NCBI GenBank assembly: GCA_005774595.1
Contig: VAUM01000028.1
Location: forward strand, 1-11,287
Direction: 5' to 3'
Length of the DNA stretch: 11,287 bases
Source: Actinomycetota bacterium
Lineage (GTDB): Bacteria > Actinomycetota > Coriobacteriia > Anaerosomatales > D1FN1-002
How positions within the stretch are numbered: the first letter of the stretch is position 1; each line of letters begins with the position of its first letter. Below the pieces are notes generated by a model. The model saw only the letters and a program-made list of their open reading frames with translations, was not told the DNA's origin and ran no database searches. The position numbers and the translations under genes are program-made. Positions 1 through 5,759 of this stretch are shown here, one piece after another.

Positions 1-35
1 ATTGTAACCCTCGGGGCCGCCTGCCCGGACCGGCG

Positions 36-52
36 CGGGCGGGTGCCGCCCG
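36..52 (+). other. Small GC-rich hairpin in the leader of the PBP gene
   Basis: Seven-base perfect inverted repeat (CGGGCGG / CCGCCCG) with loop GTG. There is no T-run, so it is not a convincing terminator. The loop GTG at 43 is in frame with the downstream PBP gene but lacks a ribosome binding site, which argues against it as the start. Nothing else is recognisable in bases 1-75. Confidence 0.35.
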
Positions 53-75
53 AGGCGCCGTCTGCCCTCGAGCCC

Positions 76-81
76 GGGAGG
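76..81 (+). promoter_or_regulatory. Ribosome binding site that sets the PBP start at 88
   Basis: GGGAGG lies 6 nt before the GTG at 88. The longer in-frame option at 43 has no Shine-Dalgarno sequence. Starting at 88 puts a short basic cytoplasmic segment directly before the membrane anchor, as expected for this family. Confidence 0.75.
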
Positions 82-87
82 TCGTGC

Positions 88-2058
88 GTGACGTCTCGCC
101 GCGCGACGCGGATACTGCGGACGCTGCTGTGGGTGCTGGGCACGGTGTTCGTGCTCGCGCTCGCGGCCACGGCCTACCTGTACCGGCTCTCGCTCTCCCT
201 GCCCGACCTCGAGGTCGGGCCGGCCGCGACCGCCGCCGAGCGCACGTCGGTCGTGTACGCCGCCGACGGCAGCGTGCTCGCCGAGTGGCATGGCGAGGTC
301 GATCGGACGATGATCGCCTACGAGGACATGTCGGGCGACGTCCGCGACGCCGTCGTCGCGGTCGAGGACCAGCGGTTCTACTCGCACAACGGCGTGGACT
401 GGGAGGCCATCGCCCGCGCGTTCACGGCCAACACGAAGAGCGGGGCGGTCTCCCAAGGCGGGAGCACGATCACGCAGCAACTCGTGAAGCTCCTGTTCAC
501 CGACGGCAAGCGGACGCTCGGCCGCAAGGCCCGCGAGGCGTTGCTCGCGTTCGAGCTCGAGAGCAAGGCCGACAAGCGCAAGGTGCTCGAGACCTACCTC
601 AACATCGTCTACTTCGGGCGCGGCGCGTACGGCATAGAGGCCGCGTCGCGGACGTACTTCGGCAAGAGTGCCGCGGACCTCACCCTCGCGGAGTCGGCGC
701 TGCTCGCCGGGGTCATCCGTTCGCCGGGGCGGTACTCGCCGACCGAGGACCCCGAGGCGGCGGTCGAGCGCCGCAACGTCGTGCTCTCGAAGATGCGCGA
801 GCAGGGATTCATCACCTCGGACCAGGAACTCGCCGCGAAGCGCGAGCCCTTGAAGCTCGTCGCACGCAGGCCCGAGGCCGTGCGCGCGCCCTACTTCGTC
901 GAGTACGTGAAGACCCAGCTCATCGACCGCCTGGGGGCGGAGGCCGTGTACACCGGCGGGCTGAGGGTGTACACGACGCTCGATCCGCGCCTCCAGGCCG
1001 AGGCGGAGGCCGCGGCCGGCAGGGCGCTGCCGTCGGCGAGCGACCCCGAGGTGGCCCTCGTGTCGATCCGGCACAAGACCGGGGACATCGTGGCGATGGT
1101 GGGCGGCCGCGACTTCGCGCGCGACAAGTTCAACCTCGCCAGCCAGGGCCGCCGCCAGCCGGGCTCGGCGTTCAAGCCGTTCGTGCTCGTGGCGGCCCTC
1201 GAGAAGGGCATCTCCCCGGACTCCAAGTGGAGCGGTGCGCCGTACAGCGTGCCGGTGACCGACGGGGTCTGGAAGGTCGAGAACTACGAGGGCGGGTTCT
1301 CGAGCGGGATGCTGTCGCTCCGGGACGCGACCGCGTTCTCGGTCAACGGGGTCTACGCGAGGCTGATCATGGCCGTCGGCACCGAGCGCGTCATCGAGGT
1401 GGCGCACCGCATGGGCATCGTCAGCACGCTCGACCCGAACCCCGCGATCGCCTTGGGCGGGCTGTCCCAGGGCGTCACGCCGCTGGAGATGGCCTCGGCG
1501 TACGGCACGATCGCGTCCGGGGGCACGCATGCGGAGCCGGGCGGCATCGTGAAGGTGACCGATGACGCGGGCGCGGTGGTCTACCAGCCGTCACGCCCTG
1601 CGACCAGGGTGGTCGACGAGCGCGTCGCGGTGACCGCCTCAACGGTGCTGCACGACGTGGTGGAGCGTGGTACCGGCACCGCCGCGAAGATGGCCGCGTG
1701 GGCGGCGGGCAAGACCGGCACCACCCAGTCGTACCGTGACGCCTGGTTCGTCGGCTACACGGGCGACCTCGTGACGGCGGTGTGGGTCGGGCACCGTGCA
1801 GCGCAGGTGGACATGACGAACGTCCACGGCACGAAGGTGACGGGCGGCAGCTACCCGGCGCGCATCTGGTCGGACTTCATGTACCGCGTCAGGTCGCCTG
1901 AGGGGGCGGCGCCGGCCGGCGCGGCGGGCGATGCCGCGGTGAAGCGCGTGCGGATCTGCCTCGACACGATGCTGCTGGCCAATCAGCGCTGTCCGAACTG
2001 GGCGGACATGGACCTCCCCGCAGACACCGCGCCGCTCGGGGTGTGCACGGAGCACTGA
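88..2058 (+). CDS. Class A penicillin-binding protein (PBP1A-type transglycosylase/transpeptidase)
   Basis: Bifunctional peptidoglycan synthase that polymerises lipid II glycan chains and cross-links stem peptides outside the membrane. The product is 656 residues. A basic N-terminus precedes one membrane anchor (about residues 10-31). The GT51 domain follows, with the EDQRFYSHNG motif (catalytic Glu at about 93) and GGSTITQQL (124-132). The transpeptidase domain has SAFK (nucleophile S360, K363), SVN (418-420) and KTGT (542-545), so both activities look intact. The tail after about residue 615 has three cysteines (ICLDT, RCPNW, VCTEH), an ending also seen in other class A PBPs. The GTG at 88 is chosen for its GGGAGG site; a start at 43 would add 15 unsupported residues. 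It converges on the DUF362 gene with a 16-nt gap. Family assignment is certain; the paralogue name is not. Confidence 0.96.
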   Translation: MTSRRATRILRTLLWVLGTVFVLALAATAYLYRLSLSLPDLEVGPAATAAERTSVVYAADGSVLAEWHGEVDRTMIAYEDMSGDVRDAVVAVEDQRFYSHNGVDWEAIARAFTANTKSGAVSQGGSTITQQLVKLLFTDGKRTLGRKAREALLAFELESKADKRKVLETYLNIVYFGRGAYGIEAASRTYFGKSAADLTLAESALLAGVIRSPGRYSPTEDPEAAVERRNVVLSKMREQGFITSDQELAAKREPLKLVARRPEAVRAPYFVEYVKTQLIDRLGAEAVYTGGLRVYTTLDPRLQAEAEAAAGRALPSASDPEVALVSIRHKTGDIVAMVGGRDFARDKFNLASQGRRQPGSAFKPFVLVAALEKGISPDSKWSGAPYSVPVTDGVWKVENYEGGFSSGMLSLRDATAFSVNGVYARLIMAVGTERVIEVAHRMGIVSTLDPNPAIALGGLSQGVTPLEMASAYGTIASGGTHAEPGGIVKVTDDAGAVVYQPSRPATRVVDERVAVTASTVLHDVVERGTGTAAKMAAWAAGKTGTTQSYRDAWFVGYTGDLVTAVWVGHRAAQVDMTNVHGTKVTGGSYPARIWSDFMYRVRSPEGAAPAGAAGDAAVKRVRICLDTMLLANQRCPNWADMDLPADTAPLGVCTEH

Positions 2059-2063
2059 GCCTC

Positions 2064-2090
2064 GCGCGGCGGTGTCAGGCCCGCCCGCGC
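2064..2090. terminator. Possible shared hairpin between convergent genes
   Basis: GCGCGGCGG (2064-2072) pairs with CCGCCCGCGC (2081-2090) with one bulged C and an 8-nt loop. It sits at the meeting point of the PBP and DUF362 genes and includes the DUF362 stop codon. No T-run is present on either strand, so termination is only an inference from position. Confidence 0.3.
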
Positions 2091-3238
2091 CGGGGCGAGA
2101 CGATGCGCGCGAGCACGGGGGTCTTCAGGTCGATAGCCTGAGGCGGGCACAGTTCCTGGCAGCAGTAGCAGCGGATGCACTTCGCGTGGTCGAACGACGG
2201 CCCGCCCTCGCCGACCTCGATGGCGTCCACGGGGCAGTCGCGTAGGCAGCTTCCGCAGCGCGTGCAGTCGGCCGCCCGTGCGAGGAACGGCCGGGCGGTC
2301 GCCGCGCGGCGCAGGTGGTCCCGGAGCCACGCGGGCATGCCTGCGGAGACGTCGCGCGCGGGCAGCGCGAACCCGCGGGGTGCGAGTTCGCACCAGTCGG
2401 CGCCCACGGTCTCGACGTCGCGCGCATGCGCCGGCCCGAGCCCGCGGGCGGCCGCGGCCCGGTTCGTGTACACCTCGGACGGGTCGAGGCCGATCATCGC
2501 CGAGGCGATCACGTCGAGGGCGACGAGGTCGGTCGAGGCCATCACCGCGCCGACCTGTCGCGGCGTGCCGCCTGCCGGCCCCTTGCCCTCCATCGCCACG
2601 ACCGCGTCCATGATCGCCGCCGCCGGCCGGCACGCGAGCATGAGGTCGAGGAGCATCTCCGCGAAGTCCTCGCGGGCGGGCACCTTCATGTGGTACTGCG
2701 CCTTCTCGAGGCCGGGGATGCAGCCGAACAGGTTCTTCACCGCGCCTGTGTACATCATGAAGCCGTGCGTCTTGAGCTTCGGCAGGTCGATGACCACGTC
2801 GGCCTCGGCGACGGCACGGCCGATCGTGAACGCGCCGAACAGCGCGCCGTCCGGGTTCTGCACGCGGACGACGTCCTCGTCGAACAGCGTGAGGCGGACC
2901 CCCTCGGCGGCGCAGACCGCACCGATCCCCGAGGCCTCGAAGACACGCGCCGCGAGCGCGGGGGTGTTCGGCCCGCCGGGGCTGTCACCGACCGTCGGCA
3001 CGCCGCCAGCGGTCACGACCTCGCGTATGACGGCCCGGACCACCTCGGGGTGCGTCGTGACGGCCCGCTCCGGCGCCGCCCGTGACAGCAGGTTCACCTT
3101 GAGCAGGACCGTCTGCCCCGGGGAGACGAGGGCGCTCATACCGCCGAGCGGAGCGAGCGCCTCACGGACCGCTTCAGTCACCGCGTCCGGCGCGTAGCCG
3201 GCGCAGCGTGCGATGGAGACGAGGGGCCTGCCGGTCAC
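2075..3238 (-). CDS. DUF362 protein with C-terminal 2[4Fe-4S] ferredoxin domain
   Basis: 387-residue iron-sulfur protein of the DUF362 family; no biochemical role can be assigned. The N-terminal DUF362 domain (about 5-300) shows the family landmarks: GQTVLLKVNLL (41-51), GDSPGG (84-89), DLPKLKTHG (151-159) and TGAVKNLFGCIPG (164-176). The ferredoxin domain follows with C325-C328-C331-C335-P and C354-C357-C360-C364-P, each CxxCxxCxxxCP, enough for two [4Fe-4S] clusters; an extra Cys (359) sits in the second motif. There is no signal peptide or membrane segment, so it is probably cytoplasmic. The GTG start overlaps the TGA of the preceding selenoprotein gene (GTGA, 3238-3235). The only GGAG is 2 nt from the start, so translation probably depends on coupling. 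It is the last gene of the three-gene operon and likely exchanges electrons with its neighbours. Confidence 0.93.
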   Translation of the reverse strand: MTGRPLVSIARCAGYAPDAVTEAVREALAPLGGMSALVSPGQTVLLKVNLLSRAAPERAVTTHPEVVRAVIREVVTAGGVPTVGDSPGGPNTPALAARVFEASGIGAVCAAEGVRLTLFDEDVVRVQNPDGALFGAFTIGRAVAEADVVIDLPKLKTHGFMMYTGAVKNLFGCIPGLEKAQYHMKVPAREDFAEMLLDLMLACRPAAAIMDAVVAMEGKGPAGGTPRQVGAVMASTDLVALDVIASAMIGLDPSEVYTNRAAAARGLGPAHARDVETVGADWCELAPRGFALPARDVSAGMPAWLRDHLRRAATARPFLARAADCTRCGSCLRDCPVDAIEVGEGGPSFDHAKCIRCYCCQELCPPQAIDLKTPVLARIVSPRRGRA

Positions 3239-3579
3239 TGCTCCACGACCGGCTGGGCGAGCCTGTCGTGCACGGCTCGCAGGACGGCCGGGTAGGATAC
3301 CGCGCCGTCATACAGCGGCGTTCCGTCGACGACCGTGACGGGGTACAGATGGCCCGCCGTCTCGATCTGTTCGACCACGGCGGCGTGTTCCCGGCGGACA
3401 CCGTCGTCGGACGCGTCGAGGTACAGAAGCACGGCATCGTCGCCGAATCGGGACTCCATCTCGGCGCGGATGATGGCGCAGATCTCCTCCGGAGACCACG
3501 AGGGTCCTCAACCTCCGGAGAAGCACGCCGTCTGCGCGGGGATGTCGTAGACCTCGACCGTGACCTTCGGCACGCTCAT
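3235..3579 (-). CDS. Thioredoxin-like selenoprotein with in-frame TGA read as Sec
   Basis: If the TGA at 3510-3508 is read as selenocysteine, one 114-residue protein results, with C19-x4-U24 in the context ACFSGG-U-GPSW and another Cys at 34. The first part (KVTVEVYDI) looks like the first strand of a thioredoxin fold. The part after the TGA continues with a helix, the strand VLLYLDAS, and HLYPVTVVDGTPLY, the usual thioredoxin-like edge before the last helix. The ATG at 3579 has a strong GAGGTGA site 5 nt away. The later ATG at 3459 has no ribosome binding site, and a protein starting there would lack the active site. Other genes here end in TGA, so the codon is not generally reassigned. The fold recalls YuzD/DUF1462-like proteins and perhaps the seleno-thioredoxin-like family named SaoT at NCBI; neither link can be verified here. 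The alternative is a nonsense-mutated pseudogene. Confidence 0.82.
3481..3497 (-). promoter_or_regulatory. Bacterial SECIS-like stem-loop
   Basis: On the minus strand GGTCTCC pairs with GGAGATC (7 bp, including one G-U) around the loop GGA. The apical loop starts 17 nt after the UGA and its first two bases are G. Known bacterial SECIS elements are a short hairpin within the coding region with a G at the start of the apical loop, roughly 16-37 nt after UGA, where SelB binds. The match is by eye; no covariance model was run. Confidence 0.75.
3508..3510 (-). other. UGA codon proposed to encode selenocysteine (residue 24)
   Basis: The in-frame TGA falls at an active-site position five residues after Cys19, and the same frame stays open for 90 further codons with thioredoxin-like features. 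A SECIS-like stem-loop begins 10 nt downstream. Confidence 0.8.
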
Positions 3580-3584
3580 TCCCG

Positions 3585-3591
3585 TCACCTC
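3585..3591 (-). promoter_or_regulatory. Ribosome binding site of the selenoprotein gene
   Basis: GAGGTGA, 5 nt before the ATG at 3579, overlaps the stop codon of the upstream ferredoxin-like gene. It is much stronger than anything near the in-frame ATG at 3459, and so supports translation from before the TGA. Confidence 0.75.
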
Positions 3592-3796
3592 ATCCGTCCA
3601 CGACGACCGCGCGTCCGGGGCAGTTCATCGCGCACACCGCGCAGCCCGCGCAGCGGTCCTCGACCACAGTGTAGCCGTTGGCGCCGGGGTAGGGCCCGCC
3701 GGGGACGGGCACGATGGCGTCCTGCGGGCAGGAGCGCCGGGCCGGGCAGCCGGGCGATCGGTCGCAGCGCGCCCTGTCGATGGTCACTCGAGTCAT
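3590..3796 (-). CDS. Small ferredoxin-like Fe-S protein with a degenerate first cluster motif
   Basis: 68-residue cytoplasmic electron carrier, first gene of the operon. The second motif is canonical: C49-C52-C55-C59-P. The first is unusual: C11-x5-C17-x5-C23-P, three cysteines instead of four. In the standard bacterial ferredoxin fold, C49/C52/C55 plus C23 would hold one [4Fe-4S] cluster, while C11, C17 and C59 leave the other a ligand short. It could hold a [3Fe-4S] cluster, use a non-Cys ligand, or be absent. The ATG at 3796 has GGAGG 6 nt upstream; the frame is open further upstream, but that stretch runs through the promoter. The selenoprotein gene follows after 10 nt. The ferredoxin class is clear; the partner and role are unknown. 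Confidence 0.9.
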   Translation of the reverse strand: MTRVTIDRARCDRSPGCPARRSCPQDAIVPVPGGPYPGANGYTVVEDRCAGCAVCAMNCPGRAVVVDG

Positions 3797-3802
3797 GCTG
3801 GT

Positions 3803-3807
3803 CCTCC
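3803..3807 (-). promoter_or_regulatory. Ribosome binding site that sets the ferredoxin-like start
   Basis: GGAGG lies 6 nt before the ATG at 3796. It selects this ATG over earlier in-frame start codons located within the promoter and operator. Confidence 0.75.
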
Positions 3808-3828
3808 ATTGGTCGGTTCGTCGCACGG

Positions 3829-3858
3829 AGAATACCCCATGGGGTATCAGGTGCGCAA
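3829..3858 (-). promoter_or_regulatory. Promoter of the ferredoxin/selenoprotein/DUF362 operon
   Basis: On the minus strand, TTGCGC (3858-3853), an 18-nt spacer and TATTCT (3834-3829) form a sigma-70-type promoter. Transcription would start about 25-27 nt before the ATG at 3796, leaving room for the GGAGG site. The palindromic operator fills most of the spacer and enters the -10. Confidence 0.6.
3832..3847. promoter_or_regulatory. Perfect 16-bp palindrome, CsoR/CstR-type operator
   Basis: ATACCCCATGGGGTAT is fully self-complementary. It has the TACCCC...GGGGTA form known for operators of the CsoR family, which includes the copper sensor CsoR and the persulfide sensor CstR. Its overlap with the -10 of the minus-strand promoter is the expected place for repression. 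The effector cannot be read from the DNA, and no CsoR-family gene lies in the window. Confidence 0.7.
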
Positions 3859-3903
3859 CCCCCGCTGTACTCCCCGGTGCCACGCGCGCGGTCTCCTAGC
3901 ACT

Positions 3904-3911
3904 GCTACAAT
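3904..3911 (+). promoter_or_regulatory. -10 element of the chemoreceptor promoter
   Basis: GCTACAAT contains TACAAT (5 of 6 matches to TATAAT) preceded by TGC, an extended -10. No -35 is recognisable. Transcription would begin about 33 nt before the TTG start at 3951. Confidence 0.5.
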
Positions 3912-3950
3912 GCCGGTGGCGTCACCAGGACCCGACGCAGGGGAGGCACG

Positions 3951-5138
3951 TTGGCAGCGAAGGACAAGGCCGCGAAAGGCGAGCCGAAGAAGGGGCGGCG
4001 TCGCGTCACGCTCACGGGCAAGCGCCTGCTGGGGATGATGCTGCTGATGGGCGTCGTGGTCGGCGTCGCCTTCCCGGTCGTCGCGAGCCTCTTCGTCACG
4101 GCGAAGAGCACCGTGGCCATGATCGTCTTCGGCGCGTTGTGCATCGTCGCCGGCGTGGCGCTCGGGTACGCGTGCTACCTGATCGCGGACACGATCGCGC
4201 GCAACCTGATGCGCGGCACCCTGGATGCGGCGAGCGCCAGCCTCGGCATCATGGCGCGCCAGGTCGACGAGGTCGACGAGCTGTCCGCGGAGATCGTCCG
4301 GGTCTGCGGGAGCGCCGCCGAGGTACTCGAGAGCGCGCGCGCGGCGCAGGGCCGCATCCGCGGGCTGTCGTCGGACGTGCTGTCGGCGACCGAGCAGCAG
4401 GCGTCGGGCGCCGCCGAGCAGGCCGCAGCGGTCACCCAGACCTCGGCGACGCTGGAGGAACTCGCGCAGACGTCGAAGCAGATCGCGGACAACTCCGAGG
4501 CGGTCGTCCGCGTGGCCGAGCGCACGCTCGCTTCTGCCGAGGACGGCATGACGGCGGTGCGCGACACCGCATCGGGCATCGAGGAGATCCGCCTGTCGAC
4601 GCAGCAGGCCTCCGACCGCATCCTCGCGCTCGGCGAGCGCAGCCAGGAGATCGGCCGTGTGCTGCTCATCATCGACGAGATCGCCGAGCAGACGAAGATC
4701 CTCGCGCTCAACGCCGCCATCGAGGCCGCGCGCGCGGGCGAGGCGGGCAAGGGCTTCGCGGTCGTTGCGGAGGAGATCCGCAAGCTCGCCGACTCGGTGA
4801 CCGAGTCCACGCAGGAGATCGGCCGCGTCGTCCGCGAGATCCAGGCGTCCAGCTCGGCGCTGATCATGTCGACCGAGCGCTCGGCGAAGAAGGTCGACGA
4901 GGGCAAGCAACTGGCCCAAGCCACCGCCGACGCGCTCGACCGCATCGTCAGCCAAGTCGAGGAGACCACCGACGCCGCGAAGCAGATCTCGATCGCCACG
5001 CAGCAGCAGCGCACCGCGTCGGAGCAGGTCGTCGTCTCGATGCGCGAGGTCGCCCAGGTCAGCCAGCAGGCGGCGCAGACATCGCGGCAGATCTCGGGCG
5101 CCATCGTCGAGCTGTCCAAGCTGAGCGACCAGGGCTAG
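3951..5138 (+). CDS. Methyl-accepting chemotaxis protein without a periplasmic sensor domain
   Basis: 395-residue chemoreceptor. A basic N-terminus (to about residue 25) is followed by two hydrophobic helices (about 26-49 and 54-78) joined by only a few residues, so there is no extracytoplasmic ligand domain. The rest is a long coiled-coil signalling domain with the conserved hairpin tip 241-280 (IDEIAEQTKILALNAAIEAARAG then EAGKGFAVVAEEIRKLA), where CheA and CheW bind. No HAMP domain stands out and the C-terminus (SKLSDQG) has no CheR-binding pentapeptide. It may sense membrane state or a cytoplasmic signal, or work with a partner protein. The TTG start is supported by GGGAGG 4 nt upstream. 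It is transcribed divergently from the selenoprotein operon, and the RidA gene follows after 7 nt, probably in one transcript. No other chemotaxis gene is present. Confidence 0.92.
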   Translation: MAAKDKAAKGEPKKGRRRVTLTGKRLLGMMLLMGVVVGVAFPVVASLFVTAKSTVAMIVFGALCIVAGVALGYACYLIADTIARNLMRGTLDAASASLGIMARQVDEVDELSAEIVRVCGSAAEVLESARAAQGRIRGLSSDVLSATEQQASGAAEQAAAVTQTSATLEELAQTSKQIADNSEAVVRVAERTLASAEDGMTAVRDTASGIEEIRLSTQQASDRILALGERSQEIGRVLLIIDEIAEQTKILALNAAIEAARAGEAGKGFAVVAEEIRKLADSVTESTQEIGRVVREIQASSSALIMSTERSAKKVDEGKQLAQATADALDRIVSQVEETTDAAKQISIATQQQRTASEQVVVSMREVAQVSQQAAQTSRQISGAIVELSKLSDQG

Positions 5139-5145
5139 CCGCGCG

Positions 5146-5604
5146 ATGGACGCCGTCCGGGAACGCCTCGAGGCGGCCGGGCTCGTCCTGCCGGAGCCCC
5201 CCTCGGCGCTCGGTGCGTACCTCCCGGCGGTCCGTGCGGGCGCACTCGTGTTCACCGCCGGCCAGCTCCCGATGCGCGACGGGGCGCTCGTCGCCGTCGG
5301 GCGTGTCGGCGAGGAGGTCGACGAGGAGGCGGCGCGTGCGTGCGCCGCGCAGTGCGCGCTCAACGCGCTCGCCGCGGCCGCGACCGCGTGCGACCTGACG
5401 CAGGTCGAGGGGGTCGTGCGGCTGACAGCATACGTCGCGTCGGCGCCCGGGTTCCGTAGGCAGCCCGCGGTGGCCGACGGCGCGAGTGAGGTCCTCGCCG
5501 CGGCGTTCGGCGAGGCCGGCCGGCACACGCGCGAGGCGGTCGGCGTCGCGGAGCTGCCGCTCGGCGCTCCCGTGGAGGTCTCGGCGGTGCTCCTGCTCGC
5601 CTGA
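5146..5604 (+). CDS. RidA (YjgF/YER057c/UK114) family protein
   Basis: 152-residue cytoplasmic protein of the Rid family, whose best-known members are trimers that hydrolyse reactive enamine/imine intermediates from PLP enzymes. The C-terminal family signature HTREAVGVAELPLGAPVEVSAV (127-148 region) aligns with E. coli RidA so that R129 matches catalytic Arg105 and E144 matches Glu120; deaminase activity is therefore plausible. The N-terminal VFTAGQLPM is also typical. Its length and the AVGVAELPLGAPVEV form suggest the longer Rid subgroup rather than RidA itself. The ATG lies 7 nt after the chemoreceptor stop with no clear ribosome binding site, so translation is probably coupled. The reason for pairing with a chemoreceptor is unknown. 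Confidence 0.9.
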   Translation: MDAVRERLEAAGLVLPEPPSALGAYLPAVRAGALVFTAGQLPMRDGALVAVGRVGEEVDEEAARACAAQCALNALAAAATACDLTQVEGVVRLTAYVASAPGFRRQPAVADGASEVLAAAFGEAGRHTREAVGVAELPLGAPVEVSAVLLLA

Positions 5605-5631
5605 GAGCACGTCCGCGTGAAGGAGACGCGG

Positions 5632-5677
5632 CATGCGCGGCGAACACCCCGAGTGGCCCTCGGCGTGTTGCCGCATG
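5632..5677. other. Long imperfect hairpin upstream of the cytochrome gene
   Basis: CATGCG pairs with CGCATG, then GC with GC, AACAC with GTGTT, and CCGAG with CTCGG, around the loop TGGCC. That gives 18 bp interrupted by a 2-nt bulge, a 1-nt bulge and one C-C mismatch. It starts 28 nt after the RidA stop. It could end the chemoreceptor-RidA transcript or act as an operator, because the proposed -35 of the cytochrome promoter lies in its right arm. No T-run follows. Confidence 0.45.
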
Positions 5678-5696
5678 GGGGCGGTTCCGATACGCT
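5668..5696 (+). promoter_or_regulatory. Probable promoter of the multihaem cytochrome gene
   Basis: TTGCCG (5668-5673), 17 nt, TACGCT (5691-5696). The -35 resembles TTGCCC of the tRNA promoter, and the -10 fits the TACNNT core seen at other genes here. The leader would be about 55-60 nt. The rest of the 155-nt gap holds only the hairpin and the ribosome binding site. Confidence 0.45.
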
Positions 5697-5759
5697 TGCC
5701 CGGATAGCGTACTGGGGGCTTACGACCTGTTTCCGCGTGAGGGTGCGAGGGAGAAGCGA

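Noticed and set aside
4..11. GTAACCCT as a -10 element for the PBP gene
   Set aside because: Upstream sequence is cut off by the window edge, so no -35 or context can be judged.
43..87. Longer start of the PBP at GTG 43
   Set aside because: The codon lies in the loop of a hairpin without a ribosome binding site, whereas the GTG at 88 has GGGAGG 6 nt upstream.
3235..3459. A separate short gene starting at the ATG at 3459
   Set aside because: There is no ribosome binding site, the protein would lack the first strand and active site of its fold, and the frame continues upstream through a TGA followed by a SECIS-like hairpin. It is treated as part of the selenoprotein.
3235..3579. Pseudogene caused by a nonsense mutation
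   Set aside because: Apart from the TGA the gene is intact, tightly placed in an operon with good translation signals, and the TGA is at an active-site position with a correctly spaced hairpin. It remains possible if the genome lacks selenocysteine genes.
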